Positions 1 through 9,645 of a stretch of DNA of 64,000 bases are shown here, piece after piece (the first letter of the stretch is position 1; each line of letters begins with the position of its first letter). Made by a program: the position numbers and the translations under genes. The notes under the pieces were generated by a model. It was given only the letters and a program-made list of their open reading frames with translations, made no database searches and had not been told where the DNA came from. This DNA is from Toxonevra muliebris (Eukaryota; Arthropoda; Insecta; Diptera; Pallopteridae): assembly GCA_963691655.1 (NCBI GenBank), contig OY829329.1, forward strand, positions 53,767,408-53,831,407, read 5' to 3'.

Positions 1-146
1 ATCCTCATTAAGAAGAGATTTTCGGGGTTTCCTCCTAATAAGGCTTCAGGCGGCATACCTCCAAAACTAGATCACTCAAAACACATAAATTCTGCAAATA
101 CAAAGAGTTTGTCTATAACATACAGTAGATCGGAAATAGGCAATAT

Positions 147-350
147 TAAGCTAAAATTTATATAAGAACAAAAGTAAAATAATTTAGAGTGTCAGTGCAA
201 GAATGGCATAAGTAATACGGTTTAGAGTGAAAATGAAATGCCTTAAAAATAAGAACAAAAATGGTATAGCAATTCTTTCAGAGCAAGAACAGCATAGTTT
301 TTTACTTCGTTTTCGCTCTGAACATATTTCGTTTCACTTTTGCTAAATTT
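147..350 (-). mobile_element. Partial MITE, third copy of the 47.9/48.2-kb family
   Basis: Read on the minus strand, this segment matches 47956-48170 closely, including the blocks ttcttgctctgaaagaatt and ccattcttgcactgacac. It keeps one full internal 27-bp subrepeat (agcaaaagtgaaacgaaat and onward) plus a partial one. The end with the bordering inverted repeat is lost near 350, so this copy is truncated. No coding capacity is seen. It is probably a non-autonomous DNA transposon relic; the family assignment rests only on similarity to the two better copies. Confidence 0.7.
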
Positions 351-355
351 ATAAA

Positions 356-2884
356 ACTCACGAGAAATGCCGGGTATTCTTTCGCCAGTACTGTATATTC
401 CTCTTTTGCTTATAAACTTTGGAAAACTAACTAAATAAACAAAACAACAGCAAAAATTGTTAAGGTAAATATAATAAGACTAAAGCTGTGAGAACATATC
501 AACAAAGTATGGTCAAGTTATTGTTTACCCATACCAACTCAATACCAATATGTTTACAAAAAAAAACATCCAAAGATTTCATCAATTGTGTAAATAAATT
601 TAACAGATTGAAAGCAAACAGTAAAACAACTTAAGTGAATTATATACAATACAATAACCAACAAGAGGTTGAAAAATTATAAGAAATAAAGATAAATATA
701 CAAAATAGTAAGTTTTGTTAGAGAGAATACATAGAAAATATAATCACTTATTACCTTATTTCATATTTTATGTAAGCGATACTGAAGGAACATATTTTAT
801 TAATGCCATAAATGTATTAAGTTTTTGTTCTTTTAAACAGATTAAGGTAAAATTTCATGAACTTTGAGCTTCTCTCTCGATTACGTATAATTTAAGTGTT
901 TGTTTAATCTAATCTATAAATTATTAACTGCAAAACTTTACAAAACTCAAAGTTACACTTATGTATTTAAAAATTTATTTATCCACATTGTTGCATAATT
1001 AATTAACAGCACACACAAAACAAAACAAAAATTCTACTCGAAGAAACTTTAAGTGATAATGCTTGTCTCAATGTAGCAGCGGGCAGCAGCAGCAGCAGGA
1101 GAAGAAGCAAATAAAAGCGAAAACTTTTGCAGACATTTGGCATACTCCCTTCTTTTTCAGGCGGAGCTATTTCTAAGAGACAAAACTGACACGAGGACAG
1201 ACAGACAGACAAGTAGACATATACGTAGATAGACAGACACACTAAGAGAAAGATAGACAGATAGACAACGGGAGGACGAAACACTGACAGCCAAAATTAC
1301 AAATGACACACGGCAGTGACATTAAATTTCCACTAAGTAGAGGGGAGTAAATAGTAAAGCATATGAATGCGGGAAGCGGGAAAGAAGAACTAAAAAGGAA
1401 ACAAAATGTTTAAGAATTTAACGCCCCACGTATTTGGTAATAAACAAACGCATACCTTCATACACACACACATATAAATACAACACAAAAGCTTAGGTAT
1501 ACTTTTATTCACATTTAAAAAGGGAAAATCAAGAAAATCAAACTTTTCATTAAGGATAAAATAAATAAGTAAAAATATAAAAGCATCAACAACGAGACGA
1601 CAAATGTCCTTCCTCATCGTAATATAGTTGAAACATGCTGTGATAAAAGTATGAAAAACATATGACAACGAAGGAAATATAGAAGGGAAAAGAGAGACTG
1701 AGCGAAACAGACAGCGGTATCGTAAAAAAGTGTGAGTGATGTGCGTACAGGTGTCAAGATGACATTTCACACGTACGCACATATATACCAGTGACATTAT
1801 GTGTAAATAAATGTGTATGTATGTGTGTGCGTAATTGAAAATGTGTGTTAGAGAGAGGGTGGAATACACAAATATTATTGTTGCGCTAATGAGGTAAGAA
1901 ATAAGGCGCATAGAAAATTAGCTCACTCACTCTCTCACACATACATTTGTAATCTATTAAGTCAAGTCAAATATGTGTGGCGGCACATATGACAATTTAA
2001 TGTAAGCAGTCAACGCAATCACGCTAATGTTGCAAATAGCAGAGTAGATGTCACTATAAGTGCAAAAGCTAATCATTGATTAATATTGCAAGATCATAAT
2101 TGAAGCAGGACCCCTTAACATTTTTGTTTGTTTTTAATTTCTTCTACATAGAAAAAGGAATAATTTTTTACTTTAATAAACGGAGACACAAACAAAGAAG
2201 CAAAGCAGTATACTTATGTTAATTCAATCATATTTCTGTCTGGCATTTGTGTGGTATGTGTGAATAATTGTATCATAATTTCAAATTGCGTCTCATTAAG
2301 TTAATGTGTTGTCTGACTGTATGTTTCTTTTTCTGTCTATCAATTTAGTTATGTATTTAGCTTGGTGACTTTGACCTAATTAGCATTTTTTTAACATCAA
2401 ACATAAGTTTATGTTAGACAATAACAATTGTCAAAATAAAAGTCAACAAAAAACAAAAAAAAAACAAAAAGAACTAATGACGACACACACACAAAACACA
2501 CTTACAGTTTCTAAAGTATCAGGCTCATATTTGTTATTTATAAAGAGGGTGTAAATTTCTCCGCCTCTCCTTTTTGAAGCATTATTTGTATTAAGTGCGC
2601 GAAAAACGTATAAAAATGAATAAATTAAAATAGTAAAAAAAAGTTAAAATAACTGAAGTGGATGGACATTGAGACATTGTTATTGTAAATGATTATGTTC
2701 AAAAGACATGATATATTTATATAGGCATGAGTAGGCGGAAGAGAGCAAGAGAGTGAGAAGGATAGCATTTTTTCCATTTTTTCAGGCCAACAGGGAAGAA
2801 TACCGAATGCTTTAGTTTTAGCCGAAAAATTAAGAAAACATTTGATGATTTGAATACAAATTCGTCACAAAAGAATAGTAAAAT
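356..2884. other. AT-rich DNA, no gene recognised
   Basis: No coding similarity is visible on either strand. It holds short CAG/CAGCAG runs near 1079-1100, CA-rich stretches and poly-A runs. Open frames here are low-complexity (Ile/Leu/Phe/Tyr/Cys-rich) and look like chance frames through AT-rich or CA-rich DNA. Confidence 0.6.
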
Positions 2885-3297
2885 ATCGACAGGAAGAGAA
2901 GAAGATAGGAAGAGGAGAGTAAAGTGAAGAGGAAATTAAGAAGAGGGGAGTAAGAAGAAAAGGGGAGTAGGAAGAAGATGGGAGTAAGTAGAAAAGGGGT
3001 CTAGAAAAAGAGAGAAATAGGTTAAGAGATAAAGAGAGCAGAAGAAGAGACGATAAAAGAGGAGAAGATTGAGGGGAATAGGAAGTGGAATGGAAAGTAA
3101 AACTCGATCGGACGACAAAAAAGGAGTAGTAAGTAGTGGGATTAAGAAGAAGCAAAGAGAAGGAAAAAGAATGAAGTAGTAATAGGAAGAGGAGTAGGGA
3201 GAAAGGAAAGTTGGAAAAGAGGAGTAGAAAGTAGGAGGATGATAGAACAAACGGTAGTAGGAAGTAATAGAAAGAAGAGAGGAAGAGAACGAAGATA
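2885..3297. repeat. Degenerate purine-rich minisatellite, left half
   Basis: The plus strand is almost only A and G, built of diverged units of about 16-19 bp such as ggggagtaagaagaaaa. The array stops at the TA target site of the Tc1-like element at 3298. The same kind of purine tract resumes right after that element at 5707, so the two were once one array. Confidence 0.75.
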
Positions 3298-3479
3298 CAC
3301 TTGTGGTCACATAATTAAGTCACTAGAACAATATTTTATGCTGAGTTTGAAAAATATTTTGTATTAGTAGTCCAAGAATTTTTTAAAATGTCATTTAGCG
3401 GTACCATTAGTAGCCTTAAAAAATATACATGTATGTACATGTATGTATATATACATGTATGTATATATATGTATAAACC

Positions 3480-4415
3480 CGCACTTCCACTTGGAGACTT
3501 AATTGTCCATTGTGATTGCCCTCATTTAATTGCCCGGATGATGGACGTCTCTAACCACGGTTTCCGTCAGCAGTCCAGGTAATGTCTTTATTGAACCATT
3601 TGGTTCTCCGGATGAAGGTAAGAAGATCCGATAGTTCCACTTTCGTTATCTCGGTTAGACTATTGAAAAAGCGCGACCCCAAACATTGGAGTCTGCTCAT
3701 CTGCAGCCTTGGACATTGACATAGAAAGTGAAGAATCGATTCTGTCTCTTCTTCATCATGACAACTTCTGCACAGTCCGCTCGTTGGAATGCGCCATCGT
3801 TGAAGCATTGGTGCAATAGCACAATGTCCAGTTATGACTCCTGAGAGCAGACGTACTGCAGATTTGTTGTGCCCTAAGAGGACATTTGTCCTCTTTCTAT
3901 CTAACCTTGGCCACAAGGCCCGTGAAACTATACAGTCATCTAGGTTAGTCCAAGCGTCATTTGACACCGCTATGGTGTACTCGTCTATTTTCCTAAATAG
4001 TTCCCACGTCGTAGATTGTATAGAGGTATCCGCTTCGTTAATGTCCATTTCAGAGCCCCTTCTGGCCATTTCATCTGCTATTTCGTTCCCTTTAATATTG
4101 CTATGTCCAGGAACCCAGCAGAGAGTGACGTTGAGGTGCTCAATGGCCATCAGTGAAGCACGACATTTCTTTACAATCTCCGATTTAACTATTTTGGATT
4201 CTATTGCCTTCATTGCAGCCTGACTGTCAGTAAAGATAGTGATATTCGAAATAGGAATCGTACTGTCTTGTAGAAGTCGAGCTGCTTTCTCAATAGCAAA
4301 AATCTCTGACTGCAGCTGTCAGGAAGACTATATGGCCGCCTTAGCTGCAGGTCTTCGGAGTAGAGGCCAGCTCCAGTTCCATTCTCCATCTTTCTCCAAT
4401 TCTGTAAAAACCAAT
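3480..4415 (-). mobile_element. Non-LTR retrotransposon fragment, nested in Tc1-like element
   Basis: This is a 5'-truncated LINE piece in minus orientation, lying between the left terminal repeat and the transposase relic of the host Tc1-like element. It carries the RNase H and C-terminal zinc-knuckle end of ORF2 (see the pseudogene at 3551-4320). The tacatgta-type microsatellite at about 3425-3474 lies where its 3' tail would be. Target duplications were not resolved, so both borders are approximate. Confidence 0.7.
3551..4320 (-). pseudogene. LINE ORF2 C-terminus: RNase H plus zinc knuckle
   Basis: The minus-strand reading shows an RNase H core: QSEIFAIEKAA (catalytic Glu), then ITIFTDSQAAMKAIES (catalytic Asp), then VPGHSNIKGNEIADEMAR, the His/Asp end of the fold. 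It is followed by a C-x2-C-x10-H-x4-C knuckle (CRSCHDEEETESILHFLCQC). Further upstream (about 4330-4400) a GTGAGLYSED-like strand is present in another frame, so a small deletion or frameshift lies near 4320. This arrangement is typical of I, R1, LOA and some jockey-group non-LTR elements. Reverse transcriptase and ORF1 are absent. It is a dead fragment. Confidence 0.85.
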
Positions 4416-4479
4416 AAAATTGATCATTTACACATTTCTGTATACTTTAGTTGAACAATTGATGAATTTGGTTGTGAAG

Positions 4480-5385
4480 GGCAAAAATAAGAGTTCCACT
4501 CCTCTTTTGGAAAACTTCAGTGGAAAAAAGGTCAGTGAGATAAGATACTACAAAAAATTCAAATCATTTCACAATTTGCAACCCAAAAAACCACTTAAAA
4601 CGTCTCCAGCTGAAGATAGATGGTTGCTTACGCTCAGAAAATTAACGATTTCTTAACTTTCATCAAACTAAGATCAGAAATGGACTTAGATTATAATTTG
4701 AAAATATCGATTTGAAAAAATCGCTAGCGATTAAACGAAAAAACAAAATATTAGAATTAGCAGACATAAACCCAACGGTCCAAAAAAAAATATTGAGCAG
4801 CGTATTCAGTTCGCTAAACGATATCTCCGCTAGTACCAGCATTTTTGGAGCGATGAATCCAAATTAAATGTGTTCGGGGTCGATGGAAGGCTCTTAGTTA
4901 GGCATCCATCAAATATTGAGCTGGACCCAAAATTTACTAAAAAACAAACTGTAAAACATGGGGCCCTTGTGTAATGGTTTGGTGGTGTTTCACTTCATCT
5001 GGAGTTAGTCCAATTGCTTAAATCGATAGCAAAATTACTGAAGAAAAGTACAAAGGCATCCTTAAAAATCTTCTTCTCCGAGGATACGGTGAAAATTTAC
5101 CTTTGGGTTGGATCTTTCATCATGATAACGACCCGAAAAACACATATCGGGTCGTTAAGTTTTGGTTAAATGAGAACAAAATAAAAATTCTCGAGTGGCC
5201 AGTCAAAAGTCTTTATTTAAACCATATAGAAAATCTGTAGAGTATTTTAAAAAGGATCGTGGCAGCGCAAAAACCTTCAAATAAGGCTTCCTTATGGGCT
5301 ATCATTCAGGAGGAATAGAACCAAATCACTGCTGCCCTATGCTATGGTACTAGTCGAAGAGATGTACAGAAATTATCAGGCTAAA
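4480..5385 (+). pseudogene. Tc1-like transposase pseudogene
   Basis: A decayed frame reads KTSPAEDRWLL (N-terminal region of Tc1 transposases), then FAKRYL, WSDESKLNVFGVDG (first catalytic Asp), VMVWWCF, IFHHDNDPKNTYRVVKFW (second Asp) and ILEWPVKSLYLNHIENL (catalytic Glu). The spacing between second Asp and Glu is 34 residues, as expected for Tc1 DD34E transposases. Several in-frame stops break it, for example after the FAKRYLR-like motif and after HIENL, where Trp is expected. The N-terminal DNA-binding region is poorly kept, partly because of the LINE insertion upstream. A cut-and-paste transposase by family; inactive here. Confidence 0.88.
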
Positions 5386-5706
5386 ATGGTTTCCACAAAG
5401 TACTAATAGTACCAAAGGTAAAATTTCAGTTCAAAATTAAAAATCATCAAACTTATTATTTTTAAATATTTTTGTTTAGCATATGACTTAATTATATGAC
5501 CGCAAATTACACCATAGACATACGATAATTTGCAAAAATTTTACATATTCGACATTATAACTGTTTATTTCTCTTATAATTTTAAATATTGAACAGTTAT
5601 TTATTTATTTTACCGTTGGTTTTGTTTCTTTTCAATAGGAACTTTATTTTTTCTTAAAATTCTTCTGCTCACAAGTGTATGACTTAATTGTAAGTCCACA
5701 AGTGTA

Positions 5707-5920
5707 GGATGAAAAAGTGGGAAATAAAACGTGGTAGGAAAATAGAAAGAGGGGGAATGAAAAAGATAGAATAAAAAGAGAACACGAAAAAATGGCAGAC
5801 AGAGCAGAAAAGAAAAGGTGGAAGAAAGAGAATATGAGCAAAGAAGACAGAGATAAAGATATGTAAAAAGATAGCGAAAGGGCGGGCGGAAAAAGAGAAG
5901 AGAAAGAGATGGCAAATAAT
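5707..5920. repeat. Purine-rich minisatellite, right half
   Basis: This continues the A/G-only tract interrupted at 3297 by the Tc1-like element. The composition and aaaag/ggaaa word content match the left half. Apparent minus-strand Ser/Leu/Phe-rich frames are shadows of this composition. Confidence 0.7.
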
Positions 5921-6059
5921 GCCAAGAGGTTGTTATCTGAAATGAAATTAAAAAACACATCATTATCATCATCGGTTATAATTAGCTCGTACTACATCAT
6001 AGGGCCTCAACAAAGCAATGCTACCGGATTCAATTTTTCGCCAATGCCTTTACTTTGCT

Positions 6060-7196
6060 TTGCTATTACTTCTACGAATCTAACAATTTTTTCCAACTTC
6101 GTGCTAAATAATATTAAAAATGTTTATCAGTGTGACGTGATTTATATGAATTTCAGTAAAGCTTTTGATAGAGTGAATCATTTAATGCTAATCAGAAAAC
6201 TAGAATCAGTAGGATTTCACTTAAGTATGTTGGGATGGTTGGAATCGTATCTGTCTAGGCGTACTCAGTTTGTTCGTATAAATAACACTTTATCTGAAGT
6301 AGTCGAGGTCACTTCTGATGTCCCTCAAGGCAGCCATCTAGGCCCACCTTTTTTTTTATTATTTGCAAATGATATTCCTAGAATTTTTCGCCATTCCCAT
6401 TTTCTTATATATGCTGACGATTTGAAACTTTACTGTCGTGTCAAATCCATCACTGAGACTGTGCTAGGCTTCAGGATGATGTGTCTAGGTTATTAATTTG
6501 GTGTAATAAACATGAGTTATCCCTTAATATTTCCAAATGCCAAAGTTTATCTTTTTACAGAATTTTAACTCCAATTAGATGTCTGTATATTTTAAAGGAT
6601 ACAGCACTAGCCAGGATTAACGAAAATGTGATCTTGGGGTTCTTTTTGACTCCAAAATGTGTTTTTCCAAGCATATTGACTACTTAATAGTTAAAGCTAG
6701 ATCTATGCTTGGATTTATTATATAGAACTCAAAAGATTTTTCGGATCCTTATGCTCTCAAAGCTTTATATTTTTCATTTGTGAGGTCTATATTGGAGTAT
6801 TGCAGCATTATCTAGGATCCTTTTTATTCTGCTCATTCGTTAGGAATTGAAAAGGTTCAGAGAAAACTTTAATTTGTGCCAATCAAAAAATTGCGCTGGA
6901 ATACTGATATGCCATCTTATAGAATCAGATGCCTCTTGCTTCGCATACAATCTCTCTTATGTTATGTTTGTAAGAGACATTATTAAGAATCATATTGATT
7001 GCCCACCTCTGCTTCAATTAATTGGCTTTTATTGTCCTACTCGTAACTTAAGATCGAGAAGTCTTTTTTATGAACCTTATCATTGAGTAAACTACTGTCG
7101 CAATGAGCCTATAACACGTTATTTAAGGGCAGCAAATGAAGTCTTCAGCTACTTAGATTTTTATAATCATTCAAATAGATGTAAATTTAAAAATCT
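6060..7196 (+). pseudogene. Jockey-like non-LTR reverse transcriptase relic
   Basis: Motifs in order: YMNFSKAFDRVNH (RT motif A; the expected Asp of the xDFSKAFD motif reads Asn here), DVPQGSHLGPPFFLLF (motif B), LIYADDLKLY (motif C with intact Asp pair), WCNKHELSLNISKC (motif D region), ARSMLGFII, VRSILEYCSII, and a C-terminal block MFVRDIIKNHIDCPPLL with PTRNLRSRSLFYEPYH. The frame shifts at least at about 6470 and again around 6640-6960, with stops near 6715 and 6815. The motif set fits jockey-group elements from flies. It is 5'-truncated and lacks the endonuclease. A mariner has inserted at its 3' end (7197). Confidence 0.85.
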
Positions 7197-8263
7197 TTGG
7201 GAGTATGAATGTATAAATTCGTAATTGTGACTAGCTTCATATCTATCATACGCGCCATTTTTTTGACATTGACAGCTATTCTATCTCGAAGGATGTGTCA
7301 GGTGTGGTATGCCCGTTTAAAAAGTGGTGATTTTGATGTTGAAGACAGGGAACGTTCAGGCGGCCCGAAAAAGTTCGAAGATGAAGAATTGAAGGCATTA
7401 CTCGAAGAAGATTCATGTCAACAAGAACTTTCAGAATCTTTAGGAGTTGATCAATCAACCATTTCTAAACGATTAAAAGCATTGAGAATGATTCAAAAGC
7501 AAGGAAATTTGGTGCCGTACGAATTGAAGCCGAGAGACGTCGAACGACGATTTTTCACATGTGAACTGCTGATTGAACGACAGAAAAGAAAGGGTTTTCT
7601 GCATCGTATTGTGACTGGCGATAAAAAGTGGATACGTTACGATAACCCAAAGCGTAAAAAATCATGTGGACCGCCCGGACATGCATCAACATCAACGGCA
7701 AAACCGAACATCCATGGATCCAAGCTCATGCTGTGTATTTGGTGGGATATGAAAGGTGTCGTGTATTATGAGCTGTTGAAACCGAATGAAACGATCACTG
7801 GCGACCGCTACCGACTATAATTGATGCGTTTGAGCCGAGCATTAAAAGAAAAAAGAATATGAGAATAGACACGACAAAGTTATTCCTCAGCACGACAATG
7901 CTCGGCCGCAGGTGGCAAGGCAAGTAAAAACATACTTGGAAACGCTGAAATGGGAAGTGCTACCCCACCCGCCGTATTCTCCAGACATTGCTCCTTCTGA
8001 TTACCACTTGTTCCGATCGATGACACATGGTCTGGCTGAACAGCACTTCCGTTCTTTCGAAGAACTCAAAAAATGGGTCGATTCGTGGATAGCCTCAAAA
8101 GATGAGGAGTTCTTTCAACGCGGAATCCGTATGCTACCAGAAAGATGGGAAAAGGTTGTGGCTAACGATGGACAAAACTTTAAAGAATAAATTTATAATC
8201 ACTTTTTCACAATAAATGCCCAAATTACGAAAAAAATACGAGTTTATACATTCATACTCCCAA
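7197..8263 (+). mobile_element. Mariner transposon, internally deleted
   Basis: The terminal inverted repeats are nearly identical over about 25 bp (left end ttgggagtatgaatgtat; right end read inward ttgggagtatgaatgtat). The length is 1067 bp against about 1.3 kb for typical mariners, and the missing part maps to the N-terminal coding region. TA follows the right end, but the left flank reads CT, so the target duplication is not intact on that side. It lies directly against the 3' end of the jockey-like relic. Confidence 0.9.
7285..8190 (+). pseudogene. Mariner transposase pseudogene (D34D)
   Basis: Clear mariner motifs: [18 protein letters not shown], then an HTH block ([11 protein letters not shown]), [19 protein letters not shown] (first catalytic Asp), AMLCIWWD-type segment ([19 protein letters not shown]), QHDNARPQVA (second Asp) and HPPYSPDIAPSDYHLF (third Asp). 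The second and third Asp are 34 residues apart, the D34D signature. Lesions: the first part of the N-terminal domain is missing, an in-frame TAA follows DRYRL at about 7818, a second stop and a frameshift lie at about 7858-7875, and the remaining C-terminus is open to 8190. Inactive. Confidence 0.93.
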
Positions 8264-9565
8264 TATAAATTTTGCTTCTGAAAGAGATTATGAGCGAAAT
8301 CGACTCTGTTAAAGACTCCGTTCTCTTCAACCAAACTTTTATAGTTGCCCTCATTAGAGATGCTGGCTGCATAGCAAAAGGAAACCGTCCGATCTAATTT
8401 AGATTAGCTACGTCTCTTTGCAGCTGCTAACTTCAAAGTTTGCGAATATTTTACAAAGTTTTGCAAAATCCTTGATTTATAAACGGGAAGATCTAGTTTG
8501 ACTTATTTGAGAAATATTTAGGAATCGATGTCTTCTGAATTATTTCGTATGGAAAAAAATAACATGCCATTAGGTAATAAAGATAGCTGATTTCAGTACA
8601 TGCTTGAGGCTAAGCGCTGAATGTTGGGGAGGTAGAAAAAATGGAGATGCTTGTTCAAATACAAAAATTTTATTGATGATTATATTGAACTTTATAACTA
8701 ATTCCACGAGAAAATTGTTTTCTTTTTTTTTTGCAATTCTTGGCGAAAAAATTGTCTGCTGCTCAAAAAAAGTAAGAAACTTTGAAATTTACGCAATCAC
8801 AACAAATAAAAGCAGTCCCAAAAAAATTTGCACACACACACATATATTCATGAAAAAAAAATATGTAAGAGAATTACCATATGCTTACGCAAGTAAGTAT
8901 GCAGTAAAAATAACGACATCAAACTTTTTTATGAACATTTAATGAGATTTTTGACGCAACTAAAAACTTGAGCTGCGAGTGCTGTTCTTGTTGTTGTTTA
9001 TCATCATATTTTTTGGTATGTTTTAGGATTGGTTTTTTTTTCAGTTTACTTGCCATTCCGACATCATCACTCACGACACTCGCCCCAAGCGCATAAAATT
9101 TTCCCAGCAAGGAATGACAAAATGTAGAAGTTGAAGAATGAAAGTAGTTTGAATCATTCGATCGTAAACATAGCGCGCATACCTACTTATAAAAAGAAAA
9201 ACACAAAACTTCATACTAACAATAACAACAACAACCACCATAATCTTTGCTGTTGTTGAGAACGGAGCAAAAGTTTATAGTAAAAAGGAAGCACAAATAT
9301 TAAAAATTTCATTGACAGCGATTTATTAAATTTTTCAAACGCAATAATATAATAAGTAATAAGAAAAACAAATCACATAATAACAATTTGCATATGTATG
9401 AAAATGTTGGGAAAACAATTGGGGGTTAATAAAAATGAACGAAAGATTTTAACATGTTTCCTTAAAAAACACTAAAAATTTGGTAACCGAATATGAACAA
9501 CAGCAACAACAAGTTACACAAGAGAGGTGTAATTGATAAAAAAAAAACTATTCGCAACCACATAT
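8264..9565. other. AT-rich DNA, no gene recognised
   Basis: The first 150 bp may contain the last part of the jockey-like element displaced by the mariner, but no motif is certain. The rest is AT-rich with poly-A and CAA-type runs. Nothing else can be supported. Confidence 0.5.
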
Positions 9566-9641
9566 CGTCGCCTGAGAATTGATTTGGCGTATGTGTATAA
9601 GTATTCCTATGCCTATACGCCAAATCAATTCTCAGGCGACG
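9566..9641. mobile_element. 76-bp palindromic mini-element, copy A
   Basis: A near-complete palindrome. The two arms are perfect inverted repeats for about 27 bp (cgtcgcctgagaattgattt and onward), with a short central region around gtattcctatgcc. ATAT flanks both sides (9562-9565 and 9642-9645), which fits a 4-bp target duplication but is itself palindromic and so ambiguous. It is almost identical to the copy at 40400-40475 (two differences) and related to 39343-39412. There is no coding capacity. It could fold into a long hairpin in single strand. Confidence 0.85.
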
Positions 9642-9645
9642 ATAT

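Larger units (their letters stand above)
3298..5704 (+). mobile_element. Tc1-like DNA transposon (DD34E), with nested LINE
   Basis: The element has imperfect 25-bp terminal inverted repeats (21 of 25 matching by eye; left end cacttgtggtcacataat, right end read inward cacttgtggacttacaat). A TA target duplication flanks it at 3296-3297 and 5705-5706. It encodes a decayed Tc1-type transposase on the plus strand (4480-5385). The length of 2407 bp is well above the usual 1.3-1.7 kb because a minus-strand LINE fragment of about 0.9 kb sits between the left end and the transposase. Both flanks are purine-rich minisatellite. It cannot encode an active protein, but the ends are well kept and could in principle be cross-mobilised. 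Confidence 0.88.

Noticed and set aside
2865..3310. Two Ser/Leu/Phe-rich minus-strand frames
   Set aside because: A shadow of the purine-rich array.
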